From: Torymus aiolomorphi
Taxonomy: Eukaryota > Arthropoda > Insecta > Hymenoptera > Torymidae
Direction: 5' to 3'
DNA length: 64,000 nt
Assembly: GCA_036365515.1 (NCBI GenBank)
Contig: CM070873.1
Span: forward strand, 77,290,029-77,354,028
Below the pieces are notes generated by a model. That model had not been told where the DNA came from. It searched no databases and saw only the letters and a program-made list of their open reading frames with translations. Below, piece by piece: positions 1-11,610 of the stretch (positions within the stretch are counted from its first letter, which is position 1; the number at the start of each line of letters is the position of its first letter). The position numbers were made by a program, and so were the translations under genes.

Positions 1-2800
1 TAAATACTATATTGCCAATAACTACAAGGTCCTTATATTTAGATTGTTGTTCGAGAGGATACATGGAGTTGGTGAAAATTTGTTTGCCTCTTATCCCTCT
101 GTCAAAGTAAAAAATAGCCTTGTTATATTCTAGGTAGTTTAGGTCACCGTAGGTCATACGATAACTGTTCGATTATAGTATCGGTTTCCACGGTACATCC
201 CCTACTCTCTTTAATTTTGCTAATTCGCTATTTTCTTCTGCCATTTTGTCAATCTTTCTCCATTGCTTTCCCATAGACAGCGTTATTGAATAGCTTAAGT
301 AGCATCTTCTCGAACTCATTTTTAACGTTCTTTCGCTTCTCACTGTTCAGTCTATGTACTTTTTCAGCCATCGCCTTTGGTTGAATTGCAAAGTACTGAG
401 AATCAATCTATTCTCCAACGCTTGCTTGAGAGCTCGTTGATGAAGAACATAGCGCTCTTTGTCATGCAGAGTTGGCATCAGCTTCTTTTGCTTTGAGCCT
501 GGAGGTGCCCTGTGCTCAGCGCAAAAGGGAATATCTTTATGCTCATCATGAAGGATCTCTGGATACTTCAAGTCAACTTCGAGGATGAATCCATAGGGAT
601 GATCGTTGGGGATATTGAAAAAATCATACTACTCTATTTTATCTACCCACTTGAAGCTACTTGAGGGCAGGGGCTCTGTCATTGTCCATCCATACAAATT
701 GTTGACATCGAAGTATATGGGATACTTGTCATTCTCATCAGGCTTGTACTGCTCTCCCATGCAGGCATTATTCGTTTTGGCATAGCGATTGCAGCACTGA
801 CTTCTATCTCCACGTATACCGCGTTCGATGAACATCAGCATATCTATGTCAGTCAGAAGCTCCAGTTTCACCTATAATAATGATAATAATTTAATATTTG
901 TAAGTGCATACTTCAATTAATATGTATTACCTGTGTATATTTAAGCATGGCATCCCAGCTCAAGCCGGGTGTTGTGTAATAATGAGCAGCGTCCAAGCCA
1001 TAAGCCTTGAGACAGTTGCTTCTGAAATTCTCAAAGACTTCAGTGAGAAGCAGAACATCTGTCTTCAGATACAAATCGGAGTATTGTTCGAGAGTCTGAA
1101 TGTTGAACGTTTGCCAGACAGTCTTGGCGTGGTCATATTCTTCATCAGTGATGTGAGCCTCATACAGGCTGCTGTAGAAGTCGTTTTGTAATGGAAGATT
1201 TGTCTCTTTCAGCTTATCATATGAGGAGCAGTATTCATAGGGATAAACTTCCTTCCTTTTCAAATGAACTATTTGCTCAATCGTATAGTTGTCATCCTGT
1301 TTAAAGACTCGTTCGAGGATGTCGAGTCGCTCCAAGTAGGATGCTAACTTCTCCAACGAGGAAGCCATAAATCTGAACTAATCTAGGAATCGTAGATTTA
1401 TGTCTGTTCCTTCAATGTACTTGCTGAAAGATATGTATTTCTCCTTCGTCAGTGAGAGTGAACTAATTCTTCCCGAAAAGCATGTTGCAATCTCTCAGAT
1501 GAATAGATGTGCATGATAACCGCTGAGATTGTGAAAAATCACAGGTATCATCCTTGAATTCTTATAATTTATATTGCATGAGTTGTGTGCCGGATCTCGA
1601 TACCTAAAATCAATTAATTAAGTTAGAAATATATAACTGTATATAAAAAAAAAAATAAAAAAAATATACTGACTCAGCAGTGAGATGACAGTGATCTCGG
1701 ACCATTTTGTCAGCGTCTTTGAAGAGTTTGCGGCAAATGTGGCAAATTTGAGCTCTTTCAAACTCAGCCTCTTCTGCAGATGTTAAATCTCTCATTGGTC
1801 GTGGATTCTCATACAGACCTTGTAGATATAAAGTAAGATCTTTCAGCTTCTCACAAAGCATTTAGCTGGAGACTCATCTTGCTCACTATTTTGCCTATAG
1901 CATTTGTACTCTGATTGAGCATCATCGTAACTACATTTCACGAAAAAACCTACACTGAATGCTTCATGATGTTGATAGGCCCTCTCATTATTCTTCACTG
2001 GTTGCAGCAAACACTCAAAGTCAGCATACACTACATATGGCACTCGATTTTTGTTGGTATGATTTTTAAACTCCAACACACCGTCCTTTTTGTTAGTGGG
2101 AACTAGAATTTCACATTGATTCATTTTTTCACAGTCAACTGTATGTATTACAAGTTTTTGAAACGTGCGAAAATAACGTAAACACCGGTTACATAAGAAT
2201 GTTTTACATTTACGAGCACTCAATTGATTAGACACCAGTCGTGATAAGTCTTTAATTCACACATAATGGAAGCTATGTGAAAAGTCATCAAAATCATTAA
2301 CATTTACACTCTCTTCTTCTTCATCCTCATAGATATAACAACCCTCTATGAGAAGCAAATTCACATGCTTTTCCTTCTTTTGAATAGTCACATGTCATGG
2401 TAGAGCAGTATAGACTTCACTCTTCTTCTTCTTCAAGAAGTACATATTCACTGATATATCGTTCTGTTTCTCAAACTTAACCACTTGTCGAGGGTCCACG
2501 GAAAATGTAATACCTTTGAAATTACATTCATCAGTATATTGTATGTAAGCTGACAATCGATTTATGTTCTGTGTAACAGGATGTAGTGCATACAAGATGG
2601 CCCATTTAAAGCACTCATCATCATTGTTTTTTTACATTAACACAAGCTTTCTTCCTTTTGATGAAATTGGGCAGTTCTATGTGAGAACTTCCTCTCATAG
2701 GATTAAACTTGTTAATATTAATGGATAAATTTAGAATAGAACGTAATGATCAGCCTGAGTTTCGCTCTTGAAACTCCTCCATCGCAGCATCAATGGGTTC
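1..2800 (-). pseudogene. Type B DNA polymerase (Polinton/adintovirus-like), decayed
   Basis: Protein-primed family B DNA polymerase, the replication enzyme of Polinton/Maverick-type elements and relatives common in insect genomes. In minus-strand order: an N-terminal region (about 2600-2790), a conserved segment at 2595-2395, a CxxC/H/C finger followed by the exonuclease motif YADFE near 2022, an HNH-like Cys/His cluster ending in RDHCHLT near 1690, the 913-1368 segment, the palm motif DVNNLYGW near 690, and the KxxxNxxYG region near 260. Two introns are visible: 1604-1673 (gtcagt...ttttag) and 872-930 (gtaata...tatag). The gene is dead: there are in-frame stops at 2755 (approximately), 1495-1497, 1378-1380, 629-631 and 347-349, and frameshifts near 1860 and 345. 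It runs off the left edge. Domain assignment is by motif recognition; whether the parent was a Polinton or a virus-like relative is inference. Confidence 0.85.
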
Positions 2801-3303
2801 CTTAAAATTTCCATAACATCCACAACAGCAATAGCTACTGACTCCGGGGTTGCAAGAAGTCCAGCGAAAAGTCGACGACGATCTTGTAAAAAATGTATAA
2901 CACTGCAAAATAAAGGTATAGCAGCTTGCAGCTTCTGTCGATCAGCCACGGACAGTTTGAACGAACATAGGAAAATACGTGCAGACTGTAGAGTTACATG
3001 GCTGAGATCCAAACATCTAATGATATCATCACATTCAGCACTGTTGTTAGAGTATACCTTCTATAGTATATGCACAGTGTCCTTGAAGTATTGAGCCATG
3101 ATACTGCTCAGAAGAACTGTTTTTTTCTGGCCAAAGTAGTGAACTGAGCACTCATCGCCAGCACCGCTTCCTTTTATCCTATAGCAGAGCCTTTCTGATT
3201 GGTCTAAATAATTAAGAATGGGTAAAACCGTGATAGTCAAGAGAGTGAGGGTAAGTAGTAGCTGACAGGTATATAAGAAGCGATTAACAGTATGAAAATT
3301 CAT
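2731..3303 (-). pseudogene. Conserved-looking frame upstream of PolB, probably its N-terminal part
   Basis: One minus-strand frame runs from 3303 to 2731, interrupted only by a TAG at 3061-3063. It reads as an ordinary helical protein with no recognisable domain. At its 3' end a shift of frame near 2790 connects it to the polymerase frame, so it is probably the N-terminal extension of the same gene. Its upstream end overlaps the start of the plus-strand gene at 3334 head-to-head, so the true start is unclear. Product unknown. Confidence 0.4.
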
Positions 3304-3333
3304 TTACTATATTGCTTTCATCGAGTCAGCAAG

Positions 3334-3859
3334 ATGAAGTACATCGTAGATGTTCAAGGTTTTAAGATTACCTTGAACGAATTCATTTTCAAGGAAGTAG
3401 CGGTGATACCTCTTGAGGAAGATACTACATCATCAGTCTTCCTGTTCAAACCACCGTATGCATGGGTCAAATTGCTGGACAAAAGCAAGTCTGAAAATCG
3501 CTGGCTTGAGGATAATTTCTATGGAATTATGTGGAGAGCAGGCAGCATACCATATGACGAACTCAAAAGTACGCTGAGGAGTATACTCCACGTCGCAGAG
3601 ATATATGTGAAGCGACTAGAAAAAAGTAAATGGTTGAAGCGATTTTTCCCCGATTGATAAGGTTAAATTTAAAATAAAAAATTTTTGTTTTCAAAGTTAA
3701 ACTGCGAAAGAATTTATATATTTTTTTTATTTTTTAGGTTAGTATTCAACGTAGAGGAGATGGAATGCCCACGTTGTGAAAACTACCTGTGGAAAGCGTG
3801 TTATGCAATAATCACAGATATGTTTCCAATATATGTACTCTGCGTAATCCATTGGTGAT
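3334..3859 (+). pseudogene. Small conserved protein associated with PolB-type insect elements (partial)
   Basis: The first exon, 3334-3657, encodes about 107 residues beginning MKYIVDVQGF and containing FLFKPPYAW, WLEDNFYGI and YVKRLEKSKWLK. I recognise this pattern as a recurring uncharacterised insect protein that accompanies element-borne PolB genes; no enzymatic function is known to me. The ATG at 3334 is preferred over the one at 3292 because the family pattern starts there. A pyrimidine-rich acceptor at about 3737 (ttttttattttttag) is followed by coding-like sequence with VEEMECP near 3755-3775, a likely second exon, but two stops (TGA, TAA) close the first exon before a usable donor, so the copy is probably broken. 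It lies head-to-head with the minus-strand polymerase gene, consistent with one element. Confidence 0.45.
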
Positions 3860-4940
3860 TAAAACATGGTTGCTTCAACCATATCAACATTCTGTGAATG
3901 AATTAAGGGGTTAAAATGATGAAAAAATCGAAAGTCTTTTTATTGTATAATGAGATTAAAAATTTCTTCAAAAATATGCTTCCACAAACTGTTTTTCGAA
4001 ATTCGATTTCGTGTTTTATTGGGAATAAAAAATGTAAAACAGAAGAAATCGAATTTTCGTGAAATTTTCGTTTTTATATACCAAAATTTGTCAAACTCTT
4101 TTAAATGTTGAAACTAATCATTCATATTCTGAAAAATACTTAATTTAAGAGAAGAGTACCGTTGAAAAAACCGCTGCCAATTCATTAGCAAGATGCTTCC
4201 TCAAACTAATTTATCGATTCCATTTTTTAAATTTAAAAAACAAAAGTAAATTATTCACAACAAAACTTTATTAATAAATAAAACTTTTTTCTTTGTGGAT
4301 TGTTGTTGTTTGTTAAACAATTTGACTGAATATAAAAAATATATTTTTTGTTTTTTCATTTATGTATCCTATACAAACAATTAATTATTGATATAAAAAA
4401 TTTTAAAGAAATACATTAGTTTGAGAAAGAAAAGTATGTATTGGCAATAATCTAATAAATATTTGTTTTGAAACAACTATTTAACTATTATCCTGCTCGA
4501 CTTAGTGGTTTAAAGTTAATCCATCATTGTAACAATCATACAAATATAATAACTAAGTTATACTTCTTAACAAAAGACAATGAATCGTTTTGAAATTTAA
4601 CAGAGAGGTAGTTTTTTTCATATTTAAGAATCGATATTTTTATGAAATATTTTTATGAAATTTTTACGAAATTCATATTTTGAAAGTCAATTATTATCGT
4701 TGCCCTAGTACACGTTGCCGCGGGACTCAATCTGAAATTACTTTCTCGGGGAGATGCCCTAGAACACAATAATTATTTTACTTATATATGATATACAAAT
4801 TAAATAGAACTATTGAATATTTTGCTCTAAAACTTTATATTTATGTTTTGGGGCTAATTTGGAATCAGTAAAAAAATTTTGACCAACATAACCTCTTCAA
4901 ATTTTAACACAATGTTGTTGTTTGGGAATTATCAATGTTT
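3860..4940. other. AT-rich non-coding DNA
   Basis: No open frame or RNA gene is seen. The stretch holds two repeat fragments. At 4165-4215 there is a copy of a terminus-like motif (accgctgccaattcattagc) that recurs near 17020, 25890, 36700 and 45420. At 4560-4930 there are degenerate pieces of the dispersed repeat better preserved at 7905-8330 and 19400-19790. Confidence 0.5.
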
Positions 4941-5640
4941 TGAATTTCCCACGGTTGCGCGACTGAGGGATAACTCAGCAGGCGACCGCGCGACGGCAGC
5001 ACTCATCAGCTGCTCTCTGCGGAACAGCTGAATCGCTACACTGATTAGCCGAGTATGGCAAAAATCATACTGTCTCTCTCACGTTTACACATGTAAATGA
5101 GAGAGACGCTGATTTGACTCACTCCTCGGTAACAACGAGGCGAGGAAGAAGACGGAAGTGCTCATTCATTCTGTCTAGTCAGTCTGGACGGCGTGCTCGC
5201 CACGAGGCCGCATGGCCGACTCACGCGGCATTCTCACTCACTCTTGTCAAACTCTCTCTCTCTGAAACGGTCGGCCTCGTGGAGAGTTTCGGTGAGCACG
5301 ATCGGCAGCTCTCCCATCGGATGGACTCAAGCGTGGTGTTTCTCACTCTTTCTACACGGCATTTCTCACAAGGCGATATATCAGACGGTAGTGGTTTCCA
5401 CCTGGGATAGTCTCATACGGCATCTCCACATAGTGCAGTGCTTAACATTGCGATGGTGTAATTAGGCGATAGAACGCCGAGCCCGAACACTCGCAAATAA
5501 ATATAGTTATATATTTCCTCCTTTTCTCTCTCTCTCTCTCTCGCTTCCGCCTCATTTACCGTCCAAAAGGAGATTCCGCTGTGACGTCGTATCTGGGCAG
5601 GCTACGAAGCTGAAAAAGGTTGGGAAGGATAATATCGTCA
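4940..5640. other. GC-rich block related to 7080-7540
   Basis: Base composition rises sharply and CT-rich words dominate. Words such as acggcatctcc, cggcatttctcac and gtctcatacgg occur here at 5355-5440 and again at 7090-7180, suggesting a duplicated unit flanking the minisatellite island. An aataaa lies near 5497. Long frames across it look like composition artefacts. It could be a retroelement LTR pair or host regulatory DNA; I cannot decide. Confidence 0.35.
5072..5106. repeat. Short perfect hairpin
   Basis: Inverted repeat with arms gtctctctca and tgagagagac surrounding a smaller palindrome ttacacatgtaa-like core. Function unknown. Confidence 0.6.
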
Positions 5641-5814
5641 AATAAATAATCAAACCACTAACGCCAGATAAACTCTCAATTTATTCAAATCAACAAAAGA
5701 AATCCCTATTACAAGTATCTAAATCCACTCACGCCTACACGCTCACAGTCACTCCTCTCACTCCCGCGGGCCCCGCCGTCACCCCGAGAGTAAACTCGCA
5801 GGCAACCAAAAATC

Positions 5815-6300
5815 CGCCGCAGCGCGATTCCGAGAAGTCCCGCGCACGCGAGTCCCTCTTTCTCTCTCACACTCGCAAACTCCCGCTCTACACGGAGAAA
5901 ATCCCCCGCGGCGCGATTCCGAGAATCGCTGCGCACGCGAATCTCTCTCTCTCACTCTGCTCTCCACAACAAATCCTTCAAGCGGCGCGATTCCGAGAAT
6001 CGCTGCCCCCACGGATCTCTCTCTCTCACTCTCCACTGCTCTATCTCTCCCCGTACCCAAGACTCCCCGCAACGCGATTCCGAGAATCGCCACACGCGCG
6101 AATCACTCTCTCACTCACTCTCACTCTACGCGGACGAAATCCTCCCCGCGGCACGACTCCAAGAATCGCCGCGCACGCGAATCTCTCTCTCTCCACGTAC
6201 TCCCGCTCTCCACCGACCGAACACTCCTCCGCGGCGCGATTCCGATAATCGCTGCGCTCGCGAATCTCTCTCTCTCTCTCCACTCTCGCCACGCTCCACT
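5815..6300. repeat. GC-rich minisatellite, six copies of 74-89 bp
   Basis: The core gcgattccgagaatcg starts near 5824, 5913, 5987, 6074, 6153 and 6237, giving periods of 89, 74, 87, 79 and 84 bp. Each core is followed by cgcgaatctctctctctc and a variable CT-rich tail. The core gcgattccgagaatcgc is itself partly self-complementary (cgattc/gaatcg). The long minus-strand frames through this block come from the repeat and composition. Confidence 0.85.
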
Positions 6301-7480
6301 ATCCGCTCTCGGGCCCGCTGCCCACGTACCTTCCGTCGCAGCGAAGCCTTGACCTGCTGGTGGGGCTGGACCGCCGATTTCCCGGCTGCTCAATCTCGCG
6401 CTGCTACAATGCACTCTCTCCCTCCAGTCGCCGCGGCTCCCTCGTCCTCTCGTACCAACTCTCTTCTCTCTCTCTCTCTCCCTCGATCCCGCTGTTCGTC
6501 GTCGCCGTCCCCCACGCTCACTCTCTCGAACTCTCCACTCGATAACACCGCCGAACTTCTTCCTTACACGCGCTCGTGGTCACCGCTCTCTTGGTACTGC
6601 CGATCTCTCCCGCGCGCGCCTTCTCGATGCCCCCGCACATGCGCCGGCGTCCCACGGGTTGCATCAGTAGATCGGCTCTACTACTGCTTCGCACGTGGCT
6701 CCTCTCTCGCTTCTCTCGGCCGTGCCCGTCAGCGGAGCGCCTCCCCGCTGTAGCAGCGCACGGCCGCGCATCCTCGCCCGCGAGGTGCTGCCACCGCGCT
6801 CTCCAGCTCCGCGGCGCACGGAGGCGCGCGAAATTCGAACGCGCCCCGCGCGACTACCACTCCACTTGATCTACTTACATACCTGGGCGGGGGGAAGCAC
6901 AGGGATCTTGCCTCTCCTAATCCTTCTCGGCTTCACTCTCCTCCACTCGATACCCACCGGGATCAAGCACCGAAACAGAAAGAAACATCCCGAAAAATAA
7001 ATAAGGGAGCTTAGGACAACAGTGCCCCGGCCACGCAGCTCGAGAGAGAGAAAAAGAAAATGGTGACGACTTACCACGTCACAACATACAACGCTGTCTC
7101 ACATGGGAGTCCTCACACGGCATCTCCTCATGTAGCACTGCTGCTCACCCGGCATATCATCAAATGGCATTTCTCACCGGCTAGCTGCATCTAGTTGGCC
7201 ACGAGGCGGCCGCGGCACCTCTCAACAACCACTACGCAACACTCAACTGCTGCTTTCTCAACTATGGATTTTATCTGGCTTCTCTCGTTGGCTGCTTCGC
7301 ATCCTCGCACTCATCTCAACGGCTTTCTCATTTCGATCATCACGCTCATCTTACGGCTCTTCTCAACTGCTCATCGTCGTTGCGGAATAATCACTGGAAC
7401 AACTCATCAGCGTAGACGATTAATATAATCGCTACGTACGAGAAGGTCATTACTCAATTACATGCGGCCATTTTATACAG
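6300..7480. other. GC/CT-rich island without a recognised gene
   Basis: Continuation of the GC-rich island. Several overlapping frames of 60-134 codons are open on the plus strand, but they are rich in Ser, Arg, Pro and Leu as expected for CT/CG-rich DNA and none carries a recognisable domain. It could be a promoter or 5' UTR of a host gene or part of an uncharacterised element. Confidence 0.35.
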
Positions 7481-7484
7481 AGGT

Positions 7485-8338
7485 GCGCTGCTATACGGAA
7501 CGCATAACCACGCGGTACAATAGGAATACTCAGTCATGATTAGATCAATAATATTTGATTGTGTTGTTTATTGCATGGTTACTCTTATCAGTGATTCGTA
7601 ACGTGTCGCAGAAAAACTCATCCACACTCACACCGAAAAACTCATACACTCAAACTGTACAACTCATATACACTTACACAGAATTTTTTAACACTTATAC
7701 ACTCAATTATGTAACAGGCATACACTCAACTAATTTATTGTAACAGTTACACACACATTTTTTTTCAATCTTTATAATACCTTTTGTCGACATTTGTAAT
7801 AGTTATTTAATGTAATCGACATTTTCAATATATTTTATAGTTTAATTTACTAAAGTGTTTGGCTCTCAATTTATTTTGTAAACACCCACAGCATGTCCTC
7901 ATTATAAATTATGGCATTCTCAAACAGTTGAACTCGATAAGTGTAATAAGTGGTAAAAATTTTGAGTCAATCAATCGAATATTCTTTTTAAAAATGCAAA
8001 TATAAGAAATTTATAAAAAAATTTTAACCTCAAATATCTTTGGTCACAACGGTCAGATTTTTTTCGGCAAAGAACTGAATCCTTAGATATAAAAAAGCTA
8101 ATTATTTGCTAAATTTCAAAACGATTCATTGACTTTTACTCCTGATATCGTTAACGAAAGACAACGCACTTGTTTTCAAAAATAATTTTTTTCTCGGAAA
8201 CAAATCAACATAACCTCTTGAAATTGTAACACAATGCGTTGTACTCGATAAGTGTAATAAGTGGTCAAAATTTTGAGTGGAAAAATGAAAAAGTTTTTGA
8301 GATTTTAATTAAAGAAATATAAACCATATTTTCATTAA
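7485..8338. repeat. AT-rich DNA with a dispersed-repeat copy (7905-8330)
   Basis: Between 7600 and 7760 there is a loose array of acactcaa-type words. From about 7905 the sequence matches 19400-19790: shared words include aacctcaaatatctttggtcac, a run near tttactcctg(a/t)tatcgt, and ctcgataagtgtaataagtgg. Non-coding. Confidence 0.6.
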
Positions 8339-8460
8339 CTAGGGGGGCTGCGCCCCCAGCGTGCCTTCGGCCCGCCATCCCCCCCGCCCCCACACACACC
8401 TGCTCCTCGCTTCGCTCGTCGCCCGCCCTCTCCCTATGTAAAAACTTCGTTTTTACATAA
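8339..8460 (-). mobile_element. Helitron 3' terminus (minus strand)
   Basis: Read on the minus strand, the element ends in the hairpin gggggcgcagccccc followed by CTAG, and the flanking base is T, as expected for Helitron insertion between A and T. The adjacent cttcgctcgtcgcccg tract resembles the ends at 45325 and 50233. A perfect hairpin (tatgtaaaaac, loop ttc) fills 8435-8459. The 5' end is not identifiable because another element begins at 8461. Confidence 0.65.
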
Positions 8461-8499
8461 TAGGCACGACCGCAATGCTCAGAAAACCTTATAATTTTA

Positions 8500-9180
8500 T
8501 TATTGCATTAATTGTAATACCTATTTTCATCGTTATTATCATTAGAATACGCATAAATACATCTCTGCAGTAACATTTAAATGGAAATTATGCTTTTACT
8601 ATTAGATATTTATTATTTTTTATAGAAAATTTGCCTTTTAATTCTACACTTTTATGCCTTTTAATTCCATGCATAGATATATGTATTAGATAATTTTTCA
8701 AATAGTCTATGATTCATATATAAATTAATTAAGTATTATTAATTGATATGATTAAAGTGCACATAGGAATATTAAATATATAAGTACTATGATTGCAATT
8801 ATATTTGAAATTAAAAACATTGTTTTTATAATTTCTATTTGAATTATAATAATAGTTTTTATTTTTATTTATGCAAATGTTGAATAGAAAACAAATTTTA
8901 TCTCAATGATATCCACAACTTTTGTACTTGAAATTTTTGTGTTAAGTAAAATGCTTTTGAATAATATAAGGAAAAATACCATTTCATTACTCCCGATTAA
9001 TATAAAAATATAAAGTTAAATTTTACACAGTTTTAACGAAAACTGCAGACTAATCGCTCACTGGTATTCGTATAACTTATACATATACCGTATACAATTA
9101 CGAAAAAATACTCGAGGCACATGGACATATACACTAATACCGCGAATAGGAGAAAAACAAAAAGAGAAAAATCAACACGG
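8500..9180. other. AT-rich interior of the TIR element
   Basis: No coding potential or structured RNA seen. Around 8880-8950 there is a degenerate single copy of the hairpin-bearing unit that is tandemly repeated at 11055-11610. Confidence 0.4.
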
Positions 9181-9347
9181 GTGCATTCGGCAATGGTATA
9201 ATCTGTCTTAGTGCTGCGTGCGTACTGAGTACAGCAGCCCTAACCGTTAACGGCTATCTCGGCTGTGTATAGTGCGTTCGCACCAGCGGAAAGACGCATG
9301 CGACCCACCTGACCGTGAGCGCTCCCTGTATATAAGATATGGTAAAT

Positions 9348-9418
<71 letters not shown>

Positions 9419-10450
9419 ATCGCGCGCGCTTTCTGCTACTAGCCCTAGTAAGTCTGTGTTGACTGCGGCACTACGGCGGCGTGCGCGCGCGTATGTCCAT
9501 GGTGTGTGATGTCAACAATCGCCGGCTCCCGGCGTTCCCTGCAGTGATGACGGCTGTTGCAATACGCCGCCCTGGAGAATGTCGTCCCTTTCATCGTGTT
9601 ACTGATTAATGATGATATTCGTCAGAGACATAGAAAGGCAGCGTGTCGACGGCGAGAGCAAATTTCGTAAGCCCTTTCTCGTTCCTAACCTCTCTGATAG
9701 CTAAGCTGGTGGTACTTTCTCTTGCTACAGGTATCTGGCGACGAGAGTAGTGTAAACGATGGGCACTGCTGCAGAATCTTTCTTGAGTGTGGTGTAGTTG
9801 CTCGGCTCATTTATTCATTAGTCATATATGTGGTTTTCAGATACTCAACTTCCCATGTGTGTGTTTGACGCTTATACTAGTGGCTCTGTGTATAGTTAAT
9901 CTACTGCTGCTGCCTTCAGTGACTCTCAGGCTGGAGGTGTTTTAAGCAATGAAACAACGAATGAGGTTCCACCAGTCTTTCCTCTCTAATTGTTACTGGT
10001 AGCTGGTGCAGCGAGAATAGTGAACAACAACCAGACTTTTCTTTTATATGGTAATGTTTTTTTGTGTCATCTATTCATTAGTTACATATGGTTTTTAGGT
10101 GCTCAACTCTCCTCGCTTGTCTCCCAGATCAGTGGCTAATCTGTTCAGGTGTTTTGTTCATCCCTACTGTGAGGCAGTCCTTGAGATTAAGACACACATG
10201 ACAGTCTCTATCAGTATTTTCCTCCCAGATGGCTATTAGATAATTCTGAGTAGACTGTCATGCATGGAGTAGTGCCTGCCCTGGGCCATCCAGCCTCAAT
10301 TTGCAGCTTCTCCAGCTCTATCAGTGATCTTCAAGTGTTAGTGCTTTAGAATGTGAGGGGATAGATAATTAGGAACTGGAGGATATCATAAAAGTGCTGT
10401 GTGTGTGGTTAGATGCGATACGGGTAGGCAGTTGTCGCTGGTCATATTAG
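9180..10450. other. GC-richer, gene-like but unrecognised segment with an internal duplication
   Basis: Composition differs from the surrounding element. A unit of about 270 bp is duplicated with divergence: gtatctggcgacgagagtag...cattagtcatatatgtgg at 9731-9870 matches gtagctggtgcagcgagaat...cattagttacatatgg at 10001-10100. Candidate splice signals exist (agtaagt near 9450; ttgctacag before 9731), but no open frame exceeds 60 codons. It may be a captured host fragment or an untranslated transcript. Confidence 0.35.
9349..9416. repeat. (TA)n microsatellite
   Basis: Uninterrupted TA dinucleotides, about 34 repeats, immediately downstream of a TATA-box-like tgtatataag at about 9330. Confidence 0.95.
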
Positions 10451-11054
10451 CTCATATAGTTAATTTCTGAGTTTAGTCAGGGTATACGAACTCATTTCAG
10501 GGTAACTATTGTTATAATACATCCTTATGTATTTTGCAGACTTTTACTAAGTGAGATTTGCCAATTTAATAGTTGTCCAGGACACTGTAAAACTGACAAG
10601 TCAGCATTGCATTCTTTATACATTGAGTTTTACTATATTACAAAATCTATAACACATACGTTACATTAGTTTTTTTTGCGTAATATGATATTACTTTAAT
10701 ATGTACTTTTATAATATTAAACAATTTTGATGCTCTTAGTTCAATCGCTTAGGTTTTGTGAACATAATTAACAGGTTAAGCTGTGTAATTTTATATGTAA
10801 TTTCTAATTGTTATCAAAACAGTAACAAAACATAATTATAGATTTTTAACAACCGAATTTTTAAACATTTTTCCAATTTTGATTTTACCACATACTAAAT
10901 TCTCTAGATCATTGACAAGAAATTGTAAGTTTTGACAGCTTTTATGTAACAGTTTTTGTTAGTTATTGTTTTAGTTTTTTTCATTGGTATTTATACGATA
11001 TCTATATCCTTTGTATTTAAGAATTGTATTGGAAATCAATTCTTTGTACGATAA

Positions 11055-11610
11055 GCAAAAATCGTCTATTTTTTTATGTATATTTTCGCGTTTAAAATTG
11101 TTTTTATAAGTCTAAGTCGTCAGGAGTTGATTTACGTGAAAATATTAAATAGGAAAAAGTTTTGTTTAACTATATCTATAGCTTATGTATTGAATATTTT
11201 TCTGTAAAATCAAATTCTGTCATGTTATAGCCGAAAATCGTCCATTTTATGTATATTTTAGCGTTAAAATCATTTTTATTAGTCTAATTCGTCACGAGTT
11301 GATTTTACACAAAAATGTTAAATAGAAAAAAGTTTTGTTTAAATATTATCTACAACTTTTGTATTTAACATTTTTGTGTAAAATCAAATCCTGTCAAGTT
11401 ATTGCCGAAAATCCTCCATTTTATGTATATTTTGGCGTTTAAAATCGTTTTTCTAAGTCTAACTTATCAGAAGTTCATTTTACACAAAAATGATAAATTG
11501 GAAAAAGTTTTGTTTAAATATTATCTACAACTTTTGTATTCAACATTTTTGTGTAAAATCAAATTCTGTCAAGTTATAGCCTAAAATCGTCCATTTTTTA
11601 CCTTTTTTGC
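11055..11610. repeat. ~175-bp tandem repeat, each unit with a long hairpin
   Basis: The phrase (c)gaaaatcgtccatttt begins near 11058, 11231, 11406 and 11583, spacing 173-177 bp. Every unit contains gattttacacaaaaatg and, about 70 bp later, its complement catttttgtgtaaaatc, so each monomer can fold into a hairpin with a stem of roughly 20-25 bp. The 60-codon frame at 11402 is a by-product. Confidence 0.85.

Noticed and set aside
5709..6414. Overlapping minus-strand frames of 75-104 codons
   Set aside because: They follow the 74-89-bp minisatellite and its CT/GA composition; all frames are open together.
6349..7000. Plus-strand frames up to 134 codons
   Set aside because: Ser/Arg/Pro-rich translation expected from CT/CG-rich DNA; several phases open at once, no domain.
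8436..8460. tatgtaaaaacttcgttttt hairpin as a transcription terminator
   Set aside because: Bacterial-type terminators do not apply here; it is probably part of an element end.
9330..9420. TATA box plus (TA)n as a definite promoter
   Set aside because: No gene could be found downstream; TA repeats produce TATA words by chance.
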